This document shows positions 1 to 8,663 of a stretch of DNA of 64,000 nt, piece after piece. The notes beneath the pieces are model-generated. The model saw nothing but the letters and a program-made list of their open reading frames with translations. It searched no databases and was not told where the DNA came from. Every line of letters starts with the position of its first letter. The first letter of the stretch is position 1. The DNA comes from Sphingobacterium bambusae. GTDB lineage: Bacteria > Bacteroidota > Bacteroidia > Sphingobacteriales > Sphingobacteriaceae. A program made the position numbers and the translations under genes. Where the stretch lies: contig NZ_CP138332.1 of NCBI RefSeq assembly GCF_033955345.1, forward strand, positions 2,852,001 through 2,916,000, given 5' to 3'.

Positions 1-1
1 C

Positions 2-2413
2 GATGGACGTAACAATGCTTATAAAGATTTGGTCGTTAACAGAGGCATGACTTGGACAGATGCTATGCGGATGGACAATAATGCTGCGCGTGTCGCGCGC
101 GTCGGAAACGCAGGATCTGTGTCCATCCCTGAGGATTACTATGATTTTGCGACAGGTACGGCCAAGAAATCGCAGTATGATACAGACTGGCAGGATGCCC
201 TTTATAGAAATGCACCTTTCCAGCGGCACAACATATCAGCGACAGGCGGGAACGATAAAACACGTTACTTGGCCAGCGTAGCTTACCAAGATCAACAAGG
301 TATTATGCTTGGAACCGATCAGCAGACGTTTAATTTCCGAACCAATATTGACTCGAAGGTAAATGACCGCTTGACCGTTGGAGCCAACGTAGCATTCACC
401 TATAACGATAACAATGAAGTGACGACGGGCCGCTACGACCGCAGTCCATCAATGGCCGCCTTGATATACCTACCAACGTTGCCCGTCTATAATGAAGACG
501 GCAGCTATGCGCAGTATCTGATGGGTGATCTATCTGCCAACAACTATGGTATACAAAACCCGGAGAATCCATTGGCTTACGTGACCATGATCAAAAACAA
601 CCGTCGCGGCAAGCGTGGCTTGTACAATGCATTTGCGGATTTTGAGATTCTGAGCGGTTTGAACCTTAAGGTGAATGGTGGCCTGTCTACATATGATGAG
701 AAGTACGAATACTACAGACCAACAAGTATCTCCGACGGAAATAACAGACCCTTCTCGAATCAGGCTAAGACAGCGGCTTACGCTGATGCCAACACACGAA
801 GTGAAATCGATAAGTTGGTCGAAACGACATTGAACTACAACAAGACATTCAACGAGAAGCATCAGGTAAACGCGTTATTGGGGTATTCAGCACAGCGGAC
901 AGATATCGACGTTATTGAATTGCGGGCTAGAGGTTTTCAAAACGATAAGATTGGCGAGATCAGTGACAAAGGGGCAGATCCATCGAACTTCACGCTACAA
1001 GATGCTTTCAAGCGCGCAATCACCTTGCAGTCGTATTTCAGCCGTGTGATGTATAACTACGATGCAAAATACTTCCTATCCGCATCCTTCCGTACCGACG
1101 GATCTTCACGCTTCGGATCGGAGACAAAATGGGGTACCTTCCCTTCAGTTTCTGCAGGCTGGACATTGTCTAACGAGGAGTTTTATGGCGATTGGCTAGG
1201 TTCCGGTTCGTCGATTAAACTGCGGGCGAGCTGGGGCTTGAGCGGTAACAACAATATTGGGGATTACCGGAACAAAACGACCATGAGTACTCCTGGTGGT
1301 GTGATCATCGGTGACGCGGTAGCGACGGGTTACTGGCCTAACGATTTTCAAGATTCTGGATTGGGATGGGAGTCAACCTCGCAGTATAACGGGGGGATCG
1401 ACATCGGTCTTTTCAATGGACGTGTCAATGTGATGGCCAACCTTTACCGCAGCCGTTCATTTAACCTGTTGTTCAATCAGCCTGTCTCGGCCATCTCTGG
1501 CGCGACAGCAGTCTTGACCAATATGCGCGACAGTAAGGTAGAAAATAAGGGATTTGATTTACAGATTGACGCTACACTCATAAGAAAAGAGAATTTCCAA
1601 TTGGGCTTCAGTGGAAACATCAATGTAAACCGTAATAAGGTGCTTGATCTTGGCGGTGCGGCAACCATTATGACAAACGGTGCCGAGCGTTCCTACATCA
1701 CCCATATTACCCAACAAGGAAGTCCTATTGGCATGTTCTATGGTTTCCAAGTGTTGGGCGTAGCCACTGAGGATAACTACGATAAAGTTGCCCCTTCTGC
1801 AGGTTCTACAAACCCAATGCAACCCGGAGATTTATATTTTGAGGATGTTGATGGAAACGGAATCGTCAATGATGCGGACAAGCGCGTTATCGGCAATCCA
1901 CATCCCGACTTTACCTACGGTTTTGCATTGAATGCATCCTACAAGCAATTTGATATCCGAGCTTCTTTCAACGGATCGCAAGGCAATCAGGTGTTGGACG
2001 GTTATGATTACTACCTATACAATATGGAAGGATCCGGAAACCAGTATGCCGACGTTGCACAACGTTACCGTTCGGCGCAGGATCCCGGTAACGGTAAGGT
2101 ATACCGCGCGTCACGCGCAGGAACGCAGAGCAACAGCACGCGCCTATCTTCCTTCTACCTACAGGATGGTTCTTTCTTAAGGATGACCAATGTGATGTTG
2201 GGCTACAGCGTACCGCAGTCGCTAAGCAACAAACTAAAAATTGCAGGCGTACGGATTTTCGCTAGCGTGGAAAACCCGTTCACGATCTCTAAATACAAAG
2301 GATACAATCCAGAGCCAGATTACAACCAACGTGGAAACTTGACGCCAGGTGTAGATTATGGTTTATACCCATTAGTTAGAGGTTATAACCTTGGTTTAAA
2401 AGTAACATTCTAA
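2..2413 (+). CDS. SusC-like TonB-dependent outer-membrane receptor (5' truncated by window edge)
   Basis: This is the C-terminal ~800 residues of a SusC/RagA-type receptor. The frame is open to the left edge (it begins in-frame at base 2), so signal peptide, carboxypeptidase-like domain and plug lie outside the window. What is visible is the alternating aromatic/polar beta-barrel pattern, with repeated segments such as SASFRTDGSSRFG and GVDYGLYPLVRGYN, and the typical terminal Phe (LKVTF). SusC proteins import oligosaccharides through the outer membrane with TonB energy and pair with the SusD lipoprotein that follows 55 bp downstream. Context with the GH92 gene suggests a mannan-type ligand; that is inference. 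Confidence 0.93.
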   Translation, partial: DGRNNAYKDLVVNRGMTWTDAMRMDNNAARVARVGNAGSVSIPEDYYDFATGTAKKSQYDTDWQDALYRNAPFQRHNISATGGNDKTRYLASVAYQDQQGIMLGTDQQTFNFRTNIDSKVNDRLTVGANVAFTYNDNNEVTTGRYDRSPSMAALIYLPTLPVYNEDGSYAQYLMGDLSANNYGIQNPENPLAYVTMIKNNRRGKRGLYNAFADFEILSGLNLKVNGGLSTYDEKYEYYRPTSISDGNNRPFSNQAKTAAYADANTRSEIDKLVETTLNYNKTFNEKHQVNALLGYSAQRTDIDVIELRARGFQNDKIGEISDKGADPSNFTLQDAFKRAITLQSYFSRVMYNYDAKYFLSASFRTDGSSRFGSETKWGTFPSVSAGWTLSNEEFYGDWLGSGSSIKLRASWGLSGNNNIGDYRNKTTMSTPGGVIIGDAVATGYWPNDFQDSGLGWESTSQYNGGIDIGLFNGRVNVMANLYRSRSFNLLFNQPVSAISGATAVLTNMRDSKVENKGFDLQIDATLIRKENFQLGFSGNINVNRNKVLDLGGAATIMTNGAERSYITHITQQGSPIGMFYGFQVLGVATEDNYDKVAPSAGSTNPMQPGDLYFEDVDGNGIVNDADKRVIGNPHPDFTYGFALNASYKQFDIRASFNGSQGNQVLDGYDYYLYNMEGSGNQYADVAQRYRSAQDPGNGKVYRASRAGTQSNSTRLSSFYLQDGSFLRMTNVMLGYSVPQSLSNKLKIAGVRIFASVENPFTISKYKGYNPEPDYNQRGNLTPGVDYGLYPLVRGYNLGLKVTF

Positions 2414-2468
2414 TATTCGAAGATTGGCCCCCTGCCTAGGTGGAGGGTCTACTATTAAAAATACAGTA

Positions 2469-3989
2469 ATGAAAAAAAGATATATTTTACCCTTTCTACT
2501 TTTGAGCCTAGCCTCTTGTAAGGAAGATTTTCTAAATCAGTTAGACCCCAATAAAGTAGCCGTAGAGAACTATTTTGAAACGGAGAATGACGTTCTACTT
2601 GCCGTCAATGGTGTATATCAGGCTTTGCGCTCAGGGAATAACATTGGTGAAGGAAGTGGGCTGTTCAGTGAGGAACGTTCAGACAATACAGGACGTGACG
2701 ACAACCAGTCGAATGCTGGTGAGCCTTTCCAGTTTAACGACTTCTCCATTCTGCCTAGCAATTCCTACCTGAAAAGCCATTGGGCCAATATGTTTGATGG
2801 TATCTCCCGTTGTAATACGCTTCTTTCACGCATCGATCAGGTTTCTTTCACCGATGAGGCCTTGAAGAAGCGGTATATTGCGGAGACCAAGTTTGTTCGT
2901 GGACTACTTTACTTCCACATGGTGCGTAAATTTGGTGACCTTCCCTTGGCGATAGTGGAAGTGACAAGTAAGGAGCAGGCCAATGAGTTGGCCTTCCGCC
3001 AGCCTGAGGCTGTTATCTACCAGCAAATTGTCGCTGATCTTACTGATGCACTGGATAGCAACCTGCCCAACACGCAATTGGAATATGCTGTAGGAAGGAC
3101 ATCTAAGGCAGCTATAAATGCCATATTGGGTCAGGTGTACCTGACGATGGGCTCCACTGTCGCCGAAGGTAGCACAGAAAACTTTCAACGCGCAGAGCAG
3201 CATCTGAGCGCTGCATATGGCATGCGGACCTTTGGCAAGCTAAATGAGATTCCCTATGAGCAGGTGTTCGATGTAGATAGAAAGATGGACTGTAAGGAGT
3301 TGATCTTCCAGGTGCAATATCTGCAGGGCGATCAGAACTATAGTTCATCGATTGCGCGCAACAATCAAGCACGCGGAGAGACCGTAAATTCGCAATACCC
3401 TTCGACAGGTATCGGAGGCAATGTCACTCCGGATTTGGTGAAAGATTATGAGCAAGGTGATGGCCGCAAAGACTTCTCAATCAAGTTTGCTGCTAATAGC
3501 CAGGTAAATGACTATTTCATTACCAAATTCAGGGACAATAGCGACGCTGCCGGGACGGCCGGTTGGGGTGGTAACGACTGGATTTTGATTCGTTATGCTG
3601 ATGTGATGCTGCTGCTGGCCGAAGCAAAAATGAACTTAGGCAAAGATGCAGAAGCTATCGTGTTGCTGAATGAGGTACGCGAGCGTGCTGGTCTGCCCAA
3701 TTACGCAACCTCGAGAAACAACACAAGTTACAATACAAAGTATCCAACACTGAAGGACGCTATTTTACACGAACGTCGTGTAGAGCTAGCCTTTGAGAAC
3801 CACCGTTGGTTTGATTTGATCCGTAATTACAATGCTGCGGAATTGGTCGCGTATTTTAAAGCAAAAAGTCAGGCCGACTATGGAAATGCACAGCTTTCCA
3901 ATATCAACACCAAAGATAGGTACTACCCTATTCCTTTTGATGAATATCAGCTTGACCCGACGCGTATGTATCAAAATGCGGGCTATTAA
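2469..3989 (+). CDS. SusD/RagB-like outer-membrane glycan-binding lipoprotein
   Basis: SusD family lipoprotein, 506 aa. I chose the ATG at 2469 over the in-frame start at 2424 because it begins a lipoprotein signal (MKKRYILPFLLLSLASC) with lipobox LAS-Cys at residues 14-17. The N-terminal helical part has the usual SusD motif (YFETENDVLLAVNGVYQALR). The C-terminal RagB region contains WILIRYADVMLLLAEA, and the protein ends with the family's YPIPFDEYQLDPT-like segment. SusD caps the SusC barrel and binds incoming glycan at the cell surface. It is the partner of the receptor ending at 2413. Confidence 0.95.
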   Translation: MKKRYILPFLLLSLASCKEDFLNQLDPNKVAVENYFETENDVLLAVNGVYQALRSGNNIGEGSGLFSEERSDNTGRDDNQSNAGEPFQFNDFSILPSNSYLKSHWANMFDGISRCNTLLSRIDQVSFTDEALKKRYIAETKFVRGLLYFHMVRKFGDLPLAIVEVTSKEQANELAFRQPEAVIYQQIVADLTDALDSNLPNTQLEYAVGRTSKAAINAILGQVYLTMGSTVAEGSTENFQRAEQHLSAAYGMRTFGKLNEIPYEQVFDVDRKMDCKELIFQVQYLQGDQNYSSSIARNNQARGETVNSQYPSTGIGGNVTPDLVKDYEQGDGRKDFSIKFAANSQVNDYFITKFRDNSDAAGTAGWGGNDWILIRYADVMLLLAEAKMNLGKDAEAIVLLNEVRERAGLPNYATSRNNTSYNTKYPTLKDAILHERRVELAFENHRWFDLIRNYNAAELVAYFKAKSQADYGNAQLSNINTKDRYYPIPFDEYQLDPTRMYQNAGY

Positions 3990-3998
3990 CCGCTAAGC

Positions 3999-5243
3999 AT
4001 GTACAAATTGCTAAAAATAACATGCCTGATGCTTGTGTGGTGCTGTTTCTTGCCCACACAAGCACAGGTTACTGCGGCCTACGAAACGCCGCAGGATTGG
4101 GTGGTCGCGAAGAATTACTTGGCGACCTTTTTATTGAATCAACATCCGGAAATCCTACAGCGCATGTTGGCGGAGGATAAACAAATAGCGGAACTATTGT
4201 CGAAAAAGCAACAGCGCTATGCCGCAAGCTTAGCCTGTAAGGATCTGGACTGTATGCTGCAGGCCTTCAAATGGAGCCCACAAGAGCTCGAATTGTTTAC
4301 GCAACGCTGGACAAAACGCGTATCCACGGATGCGGGCCTATTAAAGATGCTGGAAACGCAGCTGTTGCCGAGTCAGGCTTATGGCCCGTCTGCCGGTGTA
4401 CCTGCGGAAGCCTACTTTGCGAAAGCCATTCGGCAGGATATGGAAGCGATGAATCTCGTAATCGATATCTATGCCGGTGCAAAGAAACCCAATTACCCGA
4501 AGATCGATTCTATATCTTTTAACGTACGTGATCCGCGATACCTTGGCCTACTGCTTGATGTGCGACAAGACGTGTTGACCGATATCAGACAGCCCGAAGA
4601 TGCTTTTCACACGACCTTGCTAACGGCGGTTCGCTTGTTGGAGGTTAATGAGCGTTGGGATGCCGCGCAGCTCGAGCCGCTGATTGAAAAGGAAAATAAA
4701 CGGGCCTACGAGGCGATATCCAAGACAGATTTTGCCCAATATCCCTACAGTTTGCTGTTAACGCTGGGCGCAGGGCCAGAGGTTTACGGACAACCGATAA
4801 GCCCGGGCGGTATGCTGCGCAGCCGAATGGCAGCGCGCAGTTATTTTGACGGACTAGCTCCCTTTATTGTTGTCTCGGGCGGACGTGTGCATCCCTACAA
4901 AACGACCTTTATTGAAGCCATCGAGATGAAACGATACCTGATGGAGGTGCTCCGAGTGCCCGAAGAAGCGATATTGATCGATCCTCATGCCCGACATACC
5001 ACCACGAACCTACGCAATACGGCACGTATCCTGCTGAAATACGGATTTCCAAAGGATAAGTTTGCCATTGTAAACAGTAGCGTGGCCCACATCAATGCTG
5101 TAGAACGGATGGCGGATCGTTGCATGCGCGAGCTTGGATATGTGCCCTATGTACTTGGTAAACGCGTGAGCGATGTTATCCTCGAGTTTAAGCCGCGCAT
5201 AGAGGCCTTGACGATTGACCCCGATGAGCCTTTGGATCCCTAA
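3999..5243 (+). CDS. Secreted YdcF-like (DUF218/ElyC-SanA family) protein
   Basis: 414 aa with an N-terminal signal peptide (about residues 1-22, ending near TQA-QV). An N-terminal helical region of about 240 residues precedes a YdcF/DUF218-like alpha/beta domain at roughly residues 250-385. Visible family traits are LGAGPEVYG, RSRMAARSYFDG, the VVSGGRVHPYKT strand-loop and a TTTNLRNTARIL helix. Members are linked to envelope sugar or lipid metabolism but the reaction is not established. It starts 9 bp after the susD stop and lies before a GH92 gene, so it is probably co-transcribed with this glycan locus. Confidence 0.8.
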   Translation: MYKLLKITCLMLVWCCFLPTQAQVTAAYETPQDWVVAKNYLATFLLNQHPEILQRMLAEDKQIAELLSKKQQRYAASLACKDLDCMLQAFKWSPQELELFTQRWTKRVSTDAGLLKMLETQLLPSQAYGPSAGVPAEAYFAKAIRQDMEAMNLVIDIYAGAKKPNYPKIDSISFNVRDPRYLGLLLDVRQDVLTDIRQPEDAFHTTLLTAVRLLEVNERWDAAQLEPLIEKENKRAYEAISKTDFAQYPYSLLLTLGAGPEVYGQPISPGGMLRSRMAARSYFDGLAPFIVVSGGRVHPYKTTFIEAIEMKRYLMEVLRVPEEAILIDPHARHTTTNLRNTARILLKYGFPKDKFAIVNSSVAHINAVERMADRCMRELGYVPYVLGKRVSDVILEFKPRIEALTIDPDEPLDP

Positions 5244-5296
5244 CAAATTTGCTAAACCGTTTTAAATGGTTATTTTAGCTCTAAATTAAAATCAAC

Positions 5297-7351
5297 ATGC
5301 TTCGCAATCTTAAACCCTATCTTTTTTCGGCTTTACTGGCTACGGCGAGTATCAACCTATCGGCTCAGCAGATAGCCGATCAGGTGAATGTTTTTTTGGG
5401 TACATCGGGCGACCACGGGCAACTGTCTCCGGGAGCCTCTTCCCCATTCCATCAAATGGATATCGCCCCACAGACCTCTCCAAATCTCCATGCCGGCTAT
5501 GAACATTATGCCAAGAAGATCGTGGGCTTCACCCACAATCGTTTCGAAGGGGTGGGATGCGTGGGCAGCGGCGGTTTGCTGATGGTGCAGCCTTATGTCG
5601 GAGAACAGGTAGGCATTTTGGAGAAAAGCAGCGAACAGGCGGGTCCGGGTTTTTATGAAATTGACTTGAAAGAAGGAATTCAAGCCCGTTTTGCGGTACA
5701 CGAAAACTTGGGCATTCATCAATATACATTTCCGAAAGGAAAAAAAGGTGTCCGGCTCCGGCTAAACCACGCCTTTAACGGGGCTTTTGTTTCCAATGAG
5801 TACAAACTATTGGCCGATGGAACCCTACTTGGTAAAGTTCGTGCAAAGACCACTTGCCATGCCGGTACCTATAGCATATATTACGCGATTAGTCTTCCCA
5901 AAGGGACAACGACAACAGCGGATCAAGAGGTGACTATCGCCTTGGAAAGCGAAGCTGAGCGGGCAGAACTTAAAGTTGCCTTTTCTGCTGTCGATGAAGC
6001 TTCGGCCTTGCAGACATTGCACAAAAACAAGAACGTCGACTATGCCTCTTTGAAGAAAATAACACTGCAACATTGGAACGAGCAGCTGTCGCACATTCAG
6101 GTAGAGGGCGACTCGGATCGCGTTAAGCTATTCTACAGTCTTTTCTATCGCACCTTGCAATCGCCTTATCGCACCTCCGAGGCGGATGGTCGCTATCGGG
6201 GCACCGATGGACAGATCCACCAAGCCAAAGGACAGCGCTACCACGGTTGGGCCATTTGGGACAATTATAAAACCCAGCTGCCCCTATTGGCCTTGGCTTT
6301 TCCAAGCAAGTATCAAGATATTGTTTCATCCATCGCCGATCTTTATAAATATGGAAAGTATGATTTCGCAGGTCCGCAAGAGCCCGCTAACTCCGTACGT
6401 ACCGAGCATGCTGCGGTGGTTTTACTTGATGCCCAGCGCAAAGGATTTAGCCTAGATGTCAAAGGCATCCGCGACTCGCTGATCCGCGATACTTCACGTT
6501 TTGACTTCAGTAAGCCCGATAAGTATTTGGAGGCTGCTTATGATATGTGGGCTATGGCACGGCTGTTGCCGAAAGACAGTGCGCATTACAATGCACGTAG
6601 CCGAACCTATAAGAACATTTGGAATAAAGAATTTAGAGATCTTTCCCAGCGGGATGTGGATCGCATGTCTGCACGCAATATGTATCAAGGCACCATACGC
6701 CAATACCGTTGGAACGTACCCTATGATATGGTCGGGCTTACGCGCTTAATTGGCGGTAAGGCCGAGTTGTCGAAGCAGTTGGATGATTTTTTCGACAATT
6801 ATTATTTCAACCGCGCCAACGAACCGGATATACAATCGCCCACGCTTTACTACGCCAGCGACAAGCCTTGGCGTTATCAGTCCTTGCTGCATGAACTGGC
6901 CTTAGATACCGTTGTGCAGTACTACTTCAATGACAACAGTCGCGGGATCGATCCCTTTATAGACCGCATCTATAAAAACGAACCGAAGGCTTTCGTGCGC
7001 ACGATGGATGATGATGCTGGCGCCATGTCGGGCTGGTTTGTCATGACGGCATTAGGCCTACAGCAACCCTTGGTCGGCGCACCGGTGTATTACCTGAATG
7101 TTCCCTTGTTTCCATCGATCACGTTAGGCGAGGGAAAAAACAAGTTAAAGATTACTGTTCATGGTTTCAAACAGGAGAACCGCTACATACAGCGTGTGCG
7201 CCTTAATGGCAAAGACCTGAATCGCCTTTGGCTACGCCATGATGAAATTGCAAAAGGCGGTCATTTGGAGATCGATGCAACGGATAGCCCAAGCAAGTAC
7301 GGGCAGGATACGATCTGGATTGCAGACTTGGAGAAGGACGATAAGTTGTAG
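5297..7351 (+). CDS. GH92 family alpha-mannosidase-like enzyme with atypical acid residue
   Basis: 684 aa exported protein (signal peptide to about residue 23, LSA-QQ). N-terminal beta-sandwich features of GH92 are clear (VNVFLGTSGDHGQLSPGASS, GFTHNRFEGVGCVGSGG), and the C-terminal (alpha/alpha)6 part has the family signature MDDDAGAMSGWFVMTALGL at residues 570-588, with the acidic base residues at 571-573. GH92 enzymes remove alpha-mannose by inversion using calcium. The segment that normally reads EGxxxQYxWxVPHD is MYQGTIRQYRWNVPYD here, placing Gln464 where most members have the catalytic Glu. That change is associated with members acting on mannose-phosphate linkages. It follows the SusC/SusD/YdcF genes. 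Confidence 0.9.
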   Translation: MLRNLKPYLFSALLATASINLSAQQIADQVNVFLGTSGDHGQLSPGASSPFHQMDIAPQTSPNLHAGYEHYAKKIVGFTHNRFEGVGCVGSGGLLMVQPYVGEQVGILEKSSEQAGPGFYEIDLKEGIQARFAVHENLGIHQYTFPKGKKGVRLRLNHAFNGAFVSNEYKLLADGTLLGKVRAKTTCHAGTYSIYYAISLPKGTTTTADQEVTIALESEAERAELKVAFSAVDEASALQTLHKNKNVDYASLKKITLQHWNEQLSHIQVEGDSDRVKLFYSLFYRTLQSPYRTSEADGRYRGTDGQIHQAKGQRYHGWAIWDNYKTQLPLLALAFPSKYQDIVSSIADLYKYGKYDFAGPQEPANSVRTEHAAVVLLDAQRKGFSLDVKGIRDSLIRDTSRFDFSKPDKYLEAAYDMWAMARLLPKDSAHYNARSRTYKNIWNKEFRDLSQRDVDRMSARNMYQGTIRQYRWNVPYDMVGLTRLIGGKAELSKQLDDFFDNYYFNRANEPDIQSPTLYYASDKPWRYQSLLHELALDTVVQYYFNDNSRGIDPFIDRIYKNEPKAFVRTMDDDAGAMSGWFVMTALGLQQPLVGAPVYYLNVPLFPSITLGEGKNKLKITVHGFKQENRYIQRVRLNGKDLNRLWLRHDEIAKGGHLEIDATDSPSKYGQDTIWIADLEKDDKL

Positions 7352-7355
7352 TTCA

Positions 7356-8567
7356 TTATTCCTGGCTGTCCCAAATATCCGTCAAACGCGTCCATTTAAA
7401 GACATAGTTGTTGATGTTCCCGCTAGTCAGGCTTTCGCTGCTGTTTTCCTTGGCATGCAACAGCTGATCAAATTCATTGGAAACAATAAATATGTTCAGG
7501 TTTGTTCGATCTATTAAGCCAAGGTAGTGACGAAAGATCTTTTTTATTTCATCGGCCGTGCCCCCTTCTGCGGGTACGGCTATATTTTGGTCTACTTCGG
7601 CGATGTACAACTCTTCCGGTACATCGTCTATCGCAAATTTTATGGTCTGCGAACCACTTTTCAGCGTAATCGCCATAAAACTATGGATGCCTAGCGCCGT
7701 GCCATCCTCGTAAAATTTAGGTAGCCCAAATTGGGCGACCTGTGCATCCTTATTTTGCGCCAGTAGCTCATCATAGAGCTTCAATAATACCGACTGCTCC
7801 ACGTTCTTTTCAACGGCGATAACGGCCTGCAGCGTCTTGTTTTTTGCGTCGCTGATATACTCCGTCGTGTGGAAATCCACACCCTGAAGACGAGCTGTGG
7901 GTGTTGCGCTGTTTTCTAGGCCGATATTGCTGTATTCCTGCTTTAGCGCTCCTTTGGTCAATGTAAACGTTCTATCAATGGCTTTCGTGCTCTGCTCGTC
8001 GCCCGTAAGTTCTTGCGCCATTTGGATCGGGTTGATTTTGGCCAGCGTGCGAGGATCAATTTCGGGCATTTTGAACGCCGCGAGTTTCAGCGCGGAAAGA
8101 TCGATCGCTCCAAACGCTGCCGCATTTGCTGAGCTTTCTTTGTAGAGCTGCTCCAGTTCTTGCACGTAGCTCTCGCGATTCTGCGGCAGCATGTGCAAGC
8201 AAAAGCGGTTATCCTTTTCGCTCGTGCCCAAATAGCGAAACCAGATTTTCAAGCTTTCTGATGTTACTTCAACCTTCTCCACACTATCCAAAAGTGCCCC
8301 AGTTTGCTCGATGCGCGCATTGGTAAGCGATTTAAATGTAGAAATCTCTAGGCTACGCTGATAGGGATAATCAACGATCAAGCTGTCGCCTTTCAGCTGT
8401 ATGTGCAGCTGCATGTCCATCAGCATCTCCATATAAGACTCGGTTATGCCCCTGAAGGCTTCTCCATCGGCTTTAACAATTTCAGCAGCTTTCCAATAGC
8501 TTTCTTGTTGCTGCGCAGCGCAGGCGTTGAACAACAGAATACAAACAAATAAGGGCAATAATCTCAT
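7356..8567 (-). CDS. Exported protein of unknown function, possible lipoprotein
   Basis: 403 aa. I use the ATG at 8567 rather than the upstream in-frame start at 8609, because 8567 opens a signal peptide (MRLLPLFVCILLFNACAAQ). A Cys at residue 16 (FNAC) may make it a lipoprotein, although the lipobox is not ideal. The remainder is soluble and mixed alpha/beta with no motif I recognise. It lies 97 bp downstream of the TonB-receptor gene on the same strand and probably belongs to the GLPGLI-receptor operon. Its stop is only 5 bp from the convergent GH92 stop. Confidence 0.7.
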   Translation of the reverse strand: MRLLPLFVCILLFNACAAQQQESYWKAAEIVKADGEAFRGITESYMEMLMDMQLHIQLKGDSLIVDYPYQRSLEISTFKSLTNARIEQTGALLDSVEKVEVTSESLKIWFRYLGTSEKDNRFCLHMLPQNRESYVQELEQLYKESSANAAAFGAIDLSALKLAAFKMPEIDPRTLAKINPIQMAQELTGDEQSTKAIDRTFTLTKGALKQEYSNIGLENSATPTARLQGVDFHTTEYISDAKNKTLQAVIAVEKNVEQSVLLKLYDELLAQNKDAQVAQFGLPKFYEDGTALGIHSFMAITLKSGSQTIKFAIDDVPEELYIAEVDQNIAVPAEGGTADEIKKIFRHYLGLIDRTNLNIFIVSNEFDQLLHAKENSSESLTSGNINNYVFKWTRLTDIWDSQE

Positions 8568-8663
8568 GCTTTCGGTAGGTTGTTTATTTCGATTTATGTT
8601 GATATCCATCCTTCAAATATCATACCTAATAACATGTGCAAAGACTGTATAGCGATCTAGCGT

